Shown here: piece after piece, positions 19,550 to 31,672 of the stretch
How positions within the stretch are numbered: the first letter of the stretch is position 1
Layout: the number at the start of each line of letters is the position of its first letter
NCBI RefSeq assembly: GCF_030268225.1
Contig: NZ_BSQG01000005.1
Location: forward strand, 186,001 to 250,000
Direction: 5' to 3'
Origin: Nocardiopsis ansamitocini
Lineage (GTDB): Bacteria > Actinomycetota > Actinomycetes > Streptosporangiales > Streptosporangiaceae
Length of the DNA stretch: 64,000 nt
Translations under genes and position numbers: made by a program
Notes under the pieces: generated by a model
Database searches by the model: none
Told to the model about the DNA's origin: nothing
What the model saw: only the letters and a program-made list of their open reading frames with translations

Positions 19550-21307
19550 TTACTTGTTCGTGGTGCCCAGTGCCATGAAGTCGTACATGGCGTAACCCGA
19601 GTGGAAGTAGACGTTCGTCAGGTTCTCGGGCCGGTAGAGCACTGATTTCTCGAAGACCGCGGGCACGATCGCCGCGTTCTCCATGACCAGCCTGTCGACG
19701 TTAGCGTAGATCGCCGCCTGCTCATCGGGGTCGGTGGTCTCGGTGGAGCGTTCGAGCAACCGGTTGATGTCGGGGTCGTCGAGCTGCGACAGGTTGCTGT
19801 TGGACTGGGCGCGGATGTTGTCCCCGCCGTAGAGCAGCGGGTACAGCACGCCGTAGCCGGTCGGCCAGTCGGGGATCCAGCCGTAGAAGGTGAGCCCGAT
19901 GTCGTTGCTGTTGGCGTACTCCGGCGAGCCGGCGTAGCTCTTGGTGAACGGGCTGCTCGGGTACTCCTTGATCTCGGTGGAGATCCCGACCCGTTCAAGG
20001 CTTTGCTGGAGTGCCTGCGCGGCCTCGACCTCGGCCGGGCGGTCGCTGCGCACGGCGATGTTGGTGCTGAACCCGTCGGGTTCACCGCACTCCTGGAGCT
20101 TCTCCAGCGCCAGGTCGGCGTCGCCCTTGTCGTCTTCCGAGGGGTAGAAGTCGATGGTGGCGTCGTGGCCGGCCAGGGTGGGCGGCAGGAACTGGGTGGG
20201 GATCTCACCACCGATCTCACCACCCCAGGCGCGGCGCAGCGAATCGTGGTCGGCGGCGAACATGATGGCCTGGCGGCAGGCCACATCGTCCAGCGGCTCG
20301 ACCTGGGTGTTGATCGCCGCATAGCGTACGGCGCCGGTCGAGGGGTTGTCCAGCCGGGGCTTGATCTGCCCGTCGCTGATCGCGGCGCCCTTGGCTGCCG
20401 GGGAGAGGCCGTTTCCGCCGAGGTCGACGTCGAGCGCCCCCGTCATGAGGCGCTGGTCGATCTCGTTGGGGTCGAGCTCTTCCTCGACGGTGATCTCGTC
20501 GGGCAGGGCCTTGCGGATCGGGTCGGTGGCAGGGTCCCATTGGTCGTTGCGGACCAGGTGGAGTCCGCTTCCGGGCTGGTAGTCCTCGGCGAACTTGTAG
20601 GGGCCGGAGGAGAGGACGCGGGTCTGGTAGAGCTCGCCCTTGCCTTCTTCGGTGTCGACGGGGACCGGCGCGCTCTGGGGCTCGGTGAGGATGTAGGGGA
20701 AGTCGGCGAAGGGCCGCTTGAGCTTGAAGACCAGGGTGTGGTCGTCAGGGGTCTCGATGCCGCCGAAGCCGGCCAGCGGGTCGCCGCCGGCATAGGGGCC
20801 TGCGTAGGAGTCGCTGTCGGCCAGCAGCTCCTGGAAGTACTTGGGACCGTTGAGCAGTTCTTCGCCGTAGTTGCTGCGCGCGACGGCGTACTTGATGTCC
20901 TCGGCGACGATCTCCGTGCCGTCCTCGTACTTGAGGCCGGGGTGGATCTTGACCGTCCAGCTCAGACCGTCGTCGCTGGGGACGGGCAGATCGACGGCGA
21001 GGTCGGGGACCGCAGCGGTTCCGGCGGTGCCGACGTCGGGGGCATAGGTCATCAGCGCCCGCGCGTAGAAGCGCGTGAAGTTCCAGTTGTACCCGTAATA
21101 GGTGTTTCCCGGGTCGGTGCTTTCGATCTGGTCGCTGTATCCGAAGCGGAGCGTTCCACCGGTGGCGTCAGAAGGGTTGACAACCTGCTCGGTGGCAAAG
21201 TTGTACGTGTCCTCGACGTCGCTCCCTTCTTCGACTGAACCGCAGGCGCCGAGGAGGAGCACCGTAGCGGTCGCGACCGCGACGGAACCGAGTCCGCGCT
21301 TGTTCAT
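19550..21307 (-). CDS. Peptide ABC transporter substrate-binding lipoprotein, copy 2
   Basis: 585 residues, family 5 (DppA/OppA) solute-binding protein. The signal peptide MNKRGLGSVAVATATVLLLG is followed by lipobox Cys (LGACGS), so it is membrane-anchored outside the cell. Family blocks seen: SDQIESTDPGNTYYGYNWNF, IVAEDIKYAVARSNYGEELL, and a C-terminal IVPAVFEKSVLYRPENLTNV. It is clearly paralogous to the protein at 21512, with shared blocks throughout. The ligand is unknown; family 5 proteins bind di- and oligopeptides, and sometimes oligosaccharides in actinobacteria. Confidence 0.93.
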   Translation of the reverse strand: MNKRGLGSVAVATATVLLLGACGSVEEGSDVEDTYNFATEQVVNPSDATGGTLRFGYSDQIESTDPGNTYYGYNWNFTRFYARALMTYAPDVGTAGTAAVPDLAVDLPVPSDDGLSWTVKIHPGLKYEDGTEIVAEDIKYAVARSNYGEELLNGPKYFQELLADSDSYAGPYAGGDPLAGFGGIETPDDHTLVFKLKRPFADFPYILTEPQSAPVPVDTEEGKGELYQTRVLSSGPYKFAEDYQPGSGLHLVRNDQWDPATDPIRKALPDEITVEEELDPNEIDQRLMTGALDVDLGGNGLSPAAKGAAISDGQIKPRLDNPSTGAVRYAAINTQVEPLDDVACRQAIMFAADHDSLRRAWGGEIGGEIPTQFLPPTLAGHDATIDFYPSEDDKGDADLALEKLQECGEPDGFSTNIAVRSDRPAEVEAAQALQQSLERVGISTEIKEYPSSPFTKSYAGSPEYANSNDIGLTFYGWIPDWPTGYGVLYPLLYGGDNIRAQSNSNLSQLDDPDINRLLERSTETTDPDEQAAIYANVDRLVMENAAIVPAVFEKSVLYRPENLTNVYFHSGYAMYDFMALGTTNK

Positions 21308-21417
21308 GGGGTGCCTTTCGTGCGGGGCGAGCCAGGGGCGATTGGCGGCGCGCCCGTCAAGGTTCCGAAGTCCCGGGCCGACCAGAGGGGGCGGTCGGTC
21401 CAGATACGAGCGGGACC

Positions 21418-21448
21418 GGGGCCCGGATCCGTTCGGGATCCGGGCCCC
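21418..21448 (-). terminator. Strong intercistronic hairpin between the two binding-protein genes
   Basis: GGGGCCCGGATCC (21418-21430) and GGATCCGGGCCCC (21436-21448) form a perfect 13-bp stem with a 5-base loop, the most stable structure in the operon. No U-run follows on the minus strand. Confidence 0.6.
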
Positions 21449-21511
21449 GTCACCCGCAGGTGTGGTGCCGCTTCGCGGTAGCGGCGAACCGTACTGCCGA
21501 CTACTACTCGA

Positions 21512-23263
21512 TTACTCGGTGTTGGTGGTGCCGAGGGTCATGTAGTCGTACATCGCGAAGCCGTTGGAGAAGTGGACGTTGGTCAGGTTCTCCGGGCGGT
21601 AGAGCAGGCCCTTGTCGAAGACGACCGGCAGGACCGCGGCCTCCTCCATGACGATCTTGTCGATCTCGGTGTAGATCGCGGCGCGCTCGTCGTCGTCAAC
21701 GGTCTCGACAGACTCGTCGAAGAGGTCGTTGACCTCCTTGTTGTCGAACTCGGCCATGTTGTAGTTGCCGGAGTCCTTGATGGAGCGACCGTCGATGATG
21801 CTCTTCATGAAGCCGTAGCCGGTGGGCCAGTCGGGGATCCAGCCGAGGACGATCAGACCGAGGTCGTTGTCCTTGACGTAGTCGGGCGAACCCGCGTACT
21901 GGGTGGCGAAGTCCGAGGCCGGGTAGGACTTGATGCTGGTCTCGATCCCGACGCGGGACAGCGACTCCTGCAGGGCCTCGGCGGTCGCGATGTCGTTGTC
22001 GCGGCCCTCGCGCGCGGCGATGTTGACGCTGAAACCGTCCTCCTCGCCGCACTCCTTCAGCTTCTCCTTGGCGGCGTCGAGGTCGCCGGTGTTGTCCTCG
22101 GAGGGGTAGGGGTCGTAGTCGTTGTCGGCACCCGGCAGCTGCGGCGGCATGAGCTGGGTGGCGATGTCGCCACCGATGGCGCCGCCCCAGGCGCGCTGGA
22201 GGCTGTCGCGGTTGGCGGCGTACATGATCGCCTGGCGGCAGGCCACGTCGGGGATGACGGTGTTGTTGATGTTGACGTAGCGCAGGGCGCCGCTGGGCGG
22301 GTTGTCCAGGAAGGCCTGCTTGGACTCGTCACCGACGAGCTGGCCCTTCATGGCCGGGCCCACGCCGACACCGGCGAGGTCGACGTCGAGCTGGCCGTTG
22401 ACCAGACGCTGGTCGATCTCGTCCTGGTCGACACCGAGCTCGACGGTGATGTTGTCGGGAAGCGCCGTGCGGATGGGGTCGGACTCGGCGTCCCACTCCT
22501 CGTTACGGGTCAGGTTCAGCTTCACGCCGGGCTCGTAGTCGCCGTCGAACTTGTACGGGCCGGACGAGAGGACGCTGGTCTGGTACTGCTCGCCATTGTC
22601 GGCCTCGGCCGGGACCGGAGCGGTCTGCGGCTGGAGCAGGACGTAGGGGAACTCCGAGAACGACTCCTTGAGCTTGAAGACCAGGGTGTGGTCGTCAGGG
22701 GTCTCGATCGCGGTGAAGTTGTCGAGGTCGTCGTCCTCGTAGGGACCCTTGTAGTCGTCCTCGTCGAGGAGCTGCGCGAAGAACTCGGGGCCCTTGCTCA
22801 GCTGGCCGCCGTAGTTGCTGCGCGCGATGGCGTACTTGATGTCCTCGGCGACGATGTCCGTGCCGTCCTCGTACTTCAGACCCTGCTTGAGCTTGACGGT
22901 CCAGGTCTTGGCCTCGTCGCTGGGCTCGGGCATCTCCTCGGCGAGGTCGGGGACGATCTCGGAGGAGGCGGCGCCCGGCTCGGTCTTGTAGGTGACCAGG
23001 GTGCGCGCGTAGTAACGCGAGAAGTTCCAGGAGAACCCGTAGTAGGTGTTACCGGGGTCCGTGGAGTCGAAGTCGTCGTTGATGGCGTAACGCAGGGTGC
23101 CACCGGTGGCGTCGGAGGGGTTGACGACCTCGGTCGCGCCCTGGTTGAACTCACCCGGTGCGTCACCGCTTCCGGTACCGCCGCCGTCACTTCCGCCACA
23201 GGCGGAGAGCAACAGAGCAGAGGCCGCGCCGAGCGCGATAAACCCCAGTGCTCGTTTCTTCAA
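21512..23263 (-). CDS. Peptide ABC transporter substrate-binding lipoprotein, copy 1
   Basis: 583 residues. Lipoprotein signal MKKRALGFIALGAASALLLS with lipobox Cys (LSACGG) and a Gly/Ser-rich tether. The solute-binding family 5 fold shows INDDFDSTDPGNTYYGFSWN, DIVAEDIKYAIARSNYGGQL and VLPVVFDKGLLYRPENLTNV, the same order and wording as the second copy at 19550. Tandem duplication followed by divergence is the simplest reading; the two may differ in ligand preference while sharing one channel. It is the second gene of the operon, just after dppC. Confidence 0.93.
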   Translation of the reverse strand: MKKRALGFIALGAASALLLSACGGSDGGGTGSGDAPGEFNQGATEVVNPSDATGGTLRYAINDDFDSTDPGNTYYGFSWNFSRYYARTLVTYKTEPGAASSEIVPDLAEEMPEPSDEAKTWTVKLKQGLKYEDGTDIVAEDIKYAIARSNYGGQLSKGPEFFAQLLDEDDYKGPYEDDDLDNFTAIETPDDHTLVFKLKESFSEFPYVLLQPQTAPVPAEADNGEQYQTSVLSSGPYKFDGDYEPGVKLNLTRNEEWDAESDPIRTALPDNITVELGVDQDEIDQRLVNGQLDVDLAGVGVGPAMKGQLVGDESKQAFLDNPPSGALRYVNINNTVIPDVACRQAIMYAANRDSLQRAWGGAIGGDIATQLMPPQLPGADNDYDPYPSEDNTGDLDAAKEKLKECGEEDGFSVNIAAREGRDNDIATAEALQESLSRVGIETSIKSYPASDFATQYAGSPDYVKDNDLGLIVLGWIPDWPTGYGFMKSIIDGRSIKDSGNYNMAEFDNKEVNDLFDESVETVDDDERAAIYTEIDKIVMEEAAVLPVVFDKGLLYRPENLTNVHFSNGFAMYDYMTLGTTNTE

Positions 23264-23348
23264 TGTAGTCAGCCTTTCTTACGGGCTAGGGAAATACGGT
23301 GGGGATGTCCTCCGGCAGGTGCCCGGTCCGGTTGCGACCGGTCACCGC

Positions 23349-24374
23349 TTAGTCGGAGGAGCGAGGGTCGAAGGCATCGCGCAGGCCGTCGCCGAAGAGG
23401 TTGAAGGCAAGCACGGTGATGAAGATCGCCACACCGGGGATGATCACGAAGTGGGGTGACGTCGTGTAATAGGGCAGCGCCTCGGAGAGCATGCGTCCCC
23501 AGGTCGGGGTGGGGGGGCTGATTCCCACACCGAGGAAGGACAGCGCCGCCTCGAAGAGGATGTTGGTGGGGATGAGCAGCGTCGCGTACACCAGGATCGG
23601 CGTGAGCAGATTGGGCAGCAGCTCTCGGAAGAGGATGTGCCGGTTGCTCGCGCCCAGGCTCCGGGCGGCCTCGACGAACTCTCGCTCCTTCAGCGTCAGG
23701 GTCTGGCCCCGGACGATGCGGCCGACGTAGGGCCAGTTGAAGAAGCCGATGATGAAGACGATCAGTCCGACCCGCAGCCCGTTTCCGGTGAGCCCGAACG
23801 CGGAGTCGGGGATGACACCGACCAGCGCGATTGCGAACAGCAGCAGCGGGAAGGCCAGGAAGATGTCCATGGCCCGGCTGATCACGGTGTCGACCCAGCC
23901 GCCCACGTATCCGGCGATGATCCCCAAGACGGTGCCGATGAACACGCACAGGATCGTGGACAGGAAGGCGACCAGCAGCGAGATCTGCGCACCGTAGAGG
24001 ATGCGGCTGAAGAGGTCTCGCCCGGTCTTGGGCTCCAGACCCAGCAGGTGGTCCCAGCTGATGCCGCCGGTCTTGTCGATCCCCGCGAACGGGTTGTCGG
24101 GGTCCTTGTAGACGCCACCGGTGGCCGGGTCGATGGGAGCCTGGTTGAACTCGGTGGGCGGGTAGCCGAACCACTTGACCAGCAGCGGCGCGAACACCGC
24201 GGCGAGGATGAGCAGCAGCACGATGAGGCCGGCGATCATCGCGATCTTGTCGCGACGAAGGCGCTGCCAGGCGATCTGGGTGAGCGAACGACTCGCAACG
24301 TTGCGGGCCCCTCGGGCAATCGCCTCTGGATCGGCCTGCTGCGCCGATTCTGGTGCGTCCAAAGGCGCGGTCAT
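23349..24374 (-). CDS. Peptide ABC transporter permease, DppC type
   Basis: 341 residues. An N-terminal cytoplasmic tail with the OppC_N region (ASRSLTQIAWQRLRRDKIAM) precedes the first helix, followed by five further helices. The EAA motif is LKEREFVEAARSLGASNRHI. It forms the channel with the DppB-type protein at 18434. It is the first gene of the operon, so the long upstream region 24375-24970 should contain the operon promoter. The gap after it (23264-23348) holds a small dyad CCGGT-tgcg-ACCGG at 23328. Confidence 0.92.
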   Translation of the reverse strand: MTAPLDAPESAQQADPEAIARGARNVASRSLTQIAWQRLRRDKIAMIAGLIVLLLILAAVFAPLLVKWFGYPPTEFNQAPIDPATGGVYKDPDNPFAGIDKTGGISWDHLLGLEPKTGRDLFSRILYGAQISLLVAFLSTILCVFIGTVLGIIAGYVGGWVDTVISRAMDIFLAFPLLLFAIALVGVIPDSAFGLTGNGLRVGLIVFIIGFFNWPYVGRIVRGQTLTLKEREFVEAARSLGASNRHILFRELLPNLLTPILVYATLLIPTNILFEAALSFLGVGISPPTPTWGRMLSEALPYYTTSPHFVIIPGVAIFITVLAFNLFGDGLRDAFDPRSSD

Positions 24375-24970
24375 GACACCACTACTCCCCCACTACCTGC
24401 TTGTGGCTGCGGATTCGACTCCGGTGGATCTTCCGGATAACTCGGCGGGACCGACGTGATTCGGGGGTGAAGAGGAGCCCGATGATCACGCTTCGACTGA
24501 TCCGGCCGTCACTGGCTGTGAGTGGGTCTCTCACACCAGTGGCGTCAAACTAAGCCCCGCTTAACGGATGACGCAAACAGAACTAACCCTCATTGTGCGC
24601 CCTACAGCGCACGACGGACAATTTACGCCCGAGTAGGTAGCAAAACGTCCAGCCAGGCACCTTGTAGCTGAATCGTGACGAGACAAAGCTAAATCCGTCA
24701 TCTGTGCGCAGGACGCACACCGACCCTCGGGACCATGCACTGGTTACTCATTGTGCACGAACGGAGGCTTTCCGTGCCAGGACGGCGGCCTGCAATGTCT
24801 CGCGCAGAGTGAGCATATGTGATCCGAAAAGGAACTTTCCCGACACGAGCAACGGCGGCCCCGCCACCAGCTTCCCATGAAGGAAACCGGGCGGAACCGC
24901 CGTCGAAAACGCACGACCGAATCGGACACGACGGCCCTTCGAGCGTTGGCGCGACGCGGTCACCGCCGGC
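24375..24970 (-). promoter_or_regulatory. 596-bp gene-free control region upstream of the ABC importer
   Basis: I see no convincing gene here. It contains several dyads: a 30-bp interrupted palindrome at 24511-24540 (ACTGG and TGTGAG on the left, mirrored by CTCACA and CCAGT), GTGCGC-cctaca-GCGCAC at 24595-24612, and GTGCG-cagga-CGCAC near 24704. The 10-mer CTCATTGTGC occurs twice, at 24589 and 24747. Base composition is noticeably less GC-rich than in the flanking genes. This is probably the promoter/operator region of the importer operon; the regulator is not identifiable. Confidence 0.55.
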
Positions 24971-25447
24971 TCAGTCGATTCCGCGCTTGCGCAGCAACGC
25001 CTCGATGTCGTCGAAATCGTCGTCCGCCCCGGACGTCGGTGCTGCGGCGGGCTTGGCCTTGGGCGCCGCGACCTGGGGCGCACCCTCAGCAGCACCCCCG
25101 GCTGCCGCGGTCGGGCGCTTGGCCCCCGCCCGGACACCGATCCCGCGTGCCGCCATGAAGCCGCCGGCCACCCACAGCACCACGGCCAGGCCGGTCAGGG
25201 CGACACCGGCCCAGACGATCGGATTGAACACCAGGCTCGCGAAAAAACCGATGACATCGGCGACCAGGCGCCACAGGATCGTCATCAGCCCCATGAGGCC
25301 AACGGCCAGGGGGAGCAGTGACCAGGCCACCGCACGCAGCCCGGGCGCGGCGCCCTTGCGGCGCCACACCAGCCACGAGACGATCAGCCCCACCACAGTG
25401 AGAGCGGCTCCCAGCACCGGACCTTCAAAAGGGATCTGTGTCGGCAT
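24971..25447 (-). CDS. Actinobacterial membrane protein of unknown function
   Basis: 158 residues. Helices at about residues 9-27, 42-62 and 72-96, then an Ala/Pro/Lys-rich cytoplasmic tail ending in an acidic stretch (DDDFDDIEALLRKRGID). I do not recognise a family with certainty; the short C-terminal acidic helix after a disordered linker is reminiscent of a partner-binding tail. It lies alone on the minus strand between the HAD phosphatase and the ABC control region. Function not assigned. Confidence 0.65.
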   Translation of the reverse strand: MPTQIPFEGPVLGAALTVVGLIVSWLVWRRKGAAPGLRAVAWSLLPLAVGLMGLMTILWRLVADVIGFFASLVFNPIVWAGVALTGLAVVLWVAGGFMAARGIGVRAGAKRPTAAAGGAAEGAPQVAAPKAKPAAAPTSGADDDFDDIEALLRKRGID

Positions 25448-25546
25448 GGTTCCAGTCTGACATCACCTGCTGCCCGAGAGCATCAGGCGTGTCCCCTAGG
25501 GAGGGCAGGTCGCGACGGGTGGCCACGGTTCACGCTCGGATTGTCG

Positions 25547-26202
25547 TCAGGGACGCGCCACCGAACGGACCCACTGGGCGTCGATGCCCTCCAGTGATTG
25601 CACGACGTGGCGCCGGTCGGCCTCTTCGATGGCCATCAGGTGCGGCACGGCCACGGTGACGCAACCGGCGGCCTGGGCCGAGGCGACACCGGTGGGCGAG
25701 TCCTCGAACGCCACACACCGCCGGGGGTCGACGCCCAGCATCCGTGCGGCCTTGAGGTAGGGCTCGGGGTGCGGCTTGTTGTGCGACACCTCGTCACCGG
25801 CGACGGTGACCTGGAAGTAGTCGGCGCCGATGAGGTCCAGGGAGTAGCCGATCAGCGGCCGATGGGTGGAGGTGACCAGTGCCATCGGGATACCGGCATC
25901 GGCGATCTGGGCGAGGAGCTCCTTGGCTCCGGGGCGCAGGTCCGCCCCGCCCTTGAGCCGGGTCTCCATGGCCTCCGCGAGCATGGTGTGGATCTGCTCC
26001 GCGGAACGGTCGGTGCCCGTCTTGTCGATCATGTACCGGGTGACCATGGTCGCCGAGGCGCCGACCGTGTTGCGCTGGTCCTGGTCGGTCCAGACCGCGC
26101 CGAGCTCGCTCACAACCTCGCGCTCGCATTCCCCCCACAGGTGCTCGGTGTCGATCAAAGTGCCGTCCATGTCGAACAGCACGGCGTGGATCGTCTCAGC
26201 TG

Positions 26203-26206
<4 letters not shown>
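25547..26206 (-). CDS. HAD-superfamily phosphatase (PGMB/phosphatase-like)
   Basis: 219 residues. Motif I DMDGTLIDTEHLW gives the nucleophile Asp; motif II is ALVTSTHRP; motif III and IV are the Lys in HNKPHPEPYL and the acidic pair in VAFEDSPTGVASA. The helical cap sits between residues 17 and 85. Substrates of this HAD subfamily are small phosphorylated metabolites such as beta-phosphoglucomutase-type sugars or phosphoglycolate. The start ATG overlaps the metH stop in the tetranucleotide ATGA, so translation is probably coupled to MetH; a link to methionine or one-carbon metabolism is inference only. Confidence 0.92.
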
Positions 26207-29673
<3,467 letters not shown>

Positions 29674-30107
29674 ATACCTGGCTTCGGTGTTGGACTGGGG
29701 TTCCGCGGGCCGTGCCCGTTGTCCAGGGGGTCGTAGCCGTGACCGGCTCAGCCCTCGGGGTCGGACGACGGTGTCCTACGGCTGGCGGCGCGGCCGACCT
29801 CCCGACGATATCGCACGGGTTCAACAAGGGCTCGGACGCGTCGGAAGAACACCGGTGCCGCCGTTGTTATGCCCTCGTCGACCCGACACCGTGTCGTTGT
29901 ACGGGAGGGGCACACACTTGGTGCTCGCCCACTGCGCCCACTGGGGCGTTGGACATAGGGTGGTCGGGACCGGCCGAGCCGCGTTCGACTTCGTCGTCGG
30001 ATGAGTTCGCCGCCGACGCGACTTGGGTTCGCGGAACGGCCGGATGGCAGTCGGTGGTGTCGACCGGGTGACCCACCAGTGGCGCCCGGAATGTGAGGAG
30101 ACGGCCT
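29674..30107. other. 434-bp gene-free divergent region between metH and PAC2
   Basis: No gene is supported here. The right end holds the PAC2 ribosome site AGGAG (30096-30100). I searched both strands by eye for cobalamin or SAM riboswitch cores and found none that hold together: the B12-box-like GAAGCCAGG just before the metH start on the minus strand stands without the other conserved blocks. Promoters for both genes presumably lie here, but I cannot point to them. Confidence 0.5.
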
Positions 30108-30953
30108 GTGCCTGAGCTCGACAGCGTCGGAAAGCTCGTCGAGCCCGTGATGGTGGCCGCGTTCGAGGGGTGGAACGACGCCGGTGACGCGGCCAGCGCC
30201 GTCGTCGAGCACCTGGCCACCACGTGGGGTTCCGAAGAACTTCTTTCTCTGGATTCGGAGGACTACTACGACTTCCAGGTCGCGCGGCCGCGGGTGAAGT
30301 CGGTCGACGGCAACAGCCAGTCCATCCGATGGCCGGGGGTGAAGGTGTCGGTGTCGCGTCCGCCCGGCGGGCGGGATGTGCTGCTGGTCCGGGGGTCGGA
30401 GCCGAGCATGCGCTGGCGAGGGTTCGCCAGCGACCTGTTGTCGGTGGCGCAGGAGTTGGGAGTGCGCCGGGTCGTCCTGCTCGGCGCGTTGCTCGCGGAC
30501 GTGCCGCATACCCGGCCGGTGCCGGTGACGAGCGTGTTCTCCCATCCCGAACTGGCCAAGACGATGAACCTGGAGCCGACGACCTACGACGGCCCCACGG
30601 GGATCATCGGCGTGCTGCACGACGTGTTCAGCCGAGCGGGTGTGGAGACGTTCTCGTTGTGGGCCGCTGTACCGCACTACGTGGCGCAGCCGCCCAGCCC
30701 CAAGGCAACCCTGGCGTTGCTGCGTCGGGTCGAGGACACCCTCGACCTCACCGTGCGCCTGGGCGAGCTGCCCGAGGACGCCAGGGCCTGGGAGCGCGGG
30801 GTGGACGAGTTGGCGGCCGAGGACTCGGACGTCGCCGGGTACGTGCGCAGCCTTGAAGAGGCCAAGGACGCCTCGGAGCTGCCCGAGGCGACGGGCGAGG
30901 CGATCGCGCGGGAGTTCGAACGCTATTTGAAGCGACGCGGCCAGGGATCCTAG
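30108..30953 (+). CDS. PAC2 family protein
   Basis: 281 residues, homologous to the PAC2 proteasome-assembly-chaperone family (formerly DUF75). The start VPELDSVGKLVEPVMVAAFE and the following WNDAGDAASAVVEHL are the family hallmark; FASDLLSVAQELGVRRVVLL and VFSRAGVETFSLWAAVPHY follow. GTG 30108 is chosen because AGGAG lies 7 bases upstream; the GTG at 30093 has none. In actinobacteria that own a proteasome the family's role is not settled; it is found near metH and mshC in this order in other actinomycetes. Followed by a 17-bp terminator. Confidence 0.88.
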   Translation: MPELDSVGKLVEPVMVAAFEGWNDAGDAASAVVEHLATTWGSEELLSLDSEDYYDFQVARPRVKSVDGNSQSIRWPGVKVSVSRPPGGRDVLLVRGSEPSMRWRGFASDLLSVAQELGVRRVVLLGALLADVPHTRPVPVTSVFSHPELAKTMNLEPTTYDGPTGIIGVLHDVFSRAGVETFSLWAAVPHYVAQPPSPKATLALLRRVEDTLDLTVRLGELPEDARAWERGVDELAAEDSDVAGYVRSLEEAKDASELPEATGEAIAREFERYLKRRGQGS

Positions 30954-30968
30954 CGGTTCTTGGGTCCA

Positions 30969-31009
30969 GGGGCCGGGCCCGGTGGGGTTTCTCCACCGGG
31001 CCCGGCCCC
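30969..31009 (+). terminator. Very strong terminator after PAC2 gene
   Basis: GGGGCCGGGCCCGGTGG (30969-30985) pairs perfectly over 17 bp with the arm at 30993-31009, with a 7-base loop, and is followed by GTTTTCCC. It is among the longest perfect stems in the window. Confidence 0.85.
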
Positions 31010-31117
31010 GTTTTCCCTGCGGCCGCGCCCGATTCGACCGGGAACCGACTGGCCGGCTCCGCGCCCGCCCGCCAGACGGCACGATCCGGCCCCCACGGGG
31101 CCGGATCCTCCCTGCCG

Positions 31118-31537
31118 TCAGCCCGGGGTGATCTGGCGCCACTCCCCCGTGGCCAGTACCGCGGCCCAGGCGCCGGCGATCCGGGCCAGGCCGCGCCGCA
31201 CCTCGTCGACCACGGCCGGGGCCAGTGGCGACAACGCCGCCTCACCCGGCACCAGGCGCACGGTCACACGCAATCCGTCGAGCACCCGCTGGGCACGGGC
31301 CACGGCCTCGGGATCGCCGGGGCCCCCTGCCGCGTGGCTCAACTGGGCGCGCAGTCCGTCGCGCAGGGCGATCGCCTCGTCGAGGTCGGCGAGGGTGATG
31401 GGGATGGCCCCCTCGGTGGCCAGCCGCTGCTCCCGGAGGAAGCGGGCGAGATCGGCCCGGTCGGAGAGCGAGTCCCCGGTACTGATGAAGGTGTGGATGA
31501 GAGCGGCGGCGCCGCTCTTCTTGGTGGGGGTTGTCAT
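31118..31537 (-). CDS. ABATE-domain protein lacking the CGNR zinc finger
   Basis: 139 residues. The sequence follows the ABATE (DUF1470) domain: an N-terminal HTFISTGDSLSDRADLARFL, a central ITLADLDEAIALRDGLRAQL, and a C-terminal region AGAWAAVLATGEWRQITPG. In the usual CGNR family the text after the last segment continues into a zinc finger with C-G-N-R, but here the frame stops right there. The protein is therefore the ligand/stress-sensing half alone. CGNR proteins are thought to be transcription regulators; without the finger it could act as an antagonist or partner. Family match is moderately sure; function is inferred. Confidence 0.7.
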   Translation of the reverse strand: MTTPTKKSGAAALIHTFISTGDSLSDRADLARFLREQRLATEGAIPITLADLDEAIALRDGLRAQLSHAAGGPGDPEAVARAQRVLDGLRVTVRLVPGEAALSPLAPAVVDEVRRGLARIAGAWAAVLATGEWRQITPG

Positions 31538-31672
31538 AGGGATATGACATCACGGAACGCCATCGCGTGATGACGGTTCGGCGGCTCCCCCGACCGTGCC
31601 CGCGACTGCGCGGCGCACGGTCGGTCTCCCCGGGGGGCGGGCGATCGCAGCGGCCTGGAGAGACCGCACGGG

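Noticed and set aside
24748-25137. Small minus-strand gene upstream of the importer
   Set aside because: The frame overlaps the membrane protein at 24971 in a different frame, has no ribosome site or family match, and fits a shadow frame better.
29674-30107. Cobalamin or SAM riboswitch before metH
   Set aside because: Only a short GAAGCCAGG match on the minus strand; the other conserved blocks of the B12 element and the SAM-type core are missing, and the spacing to the ATG is too short.
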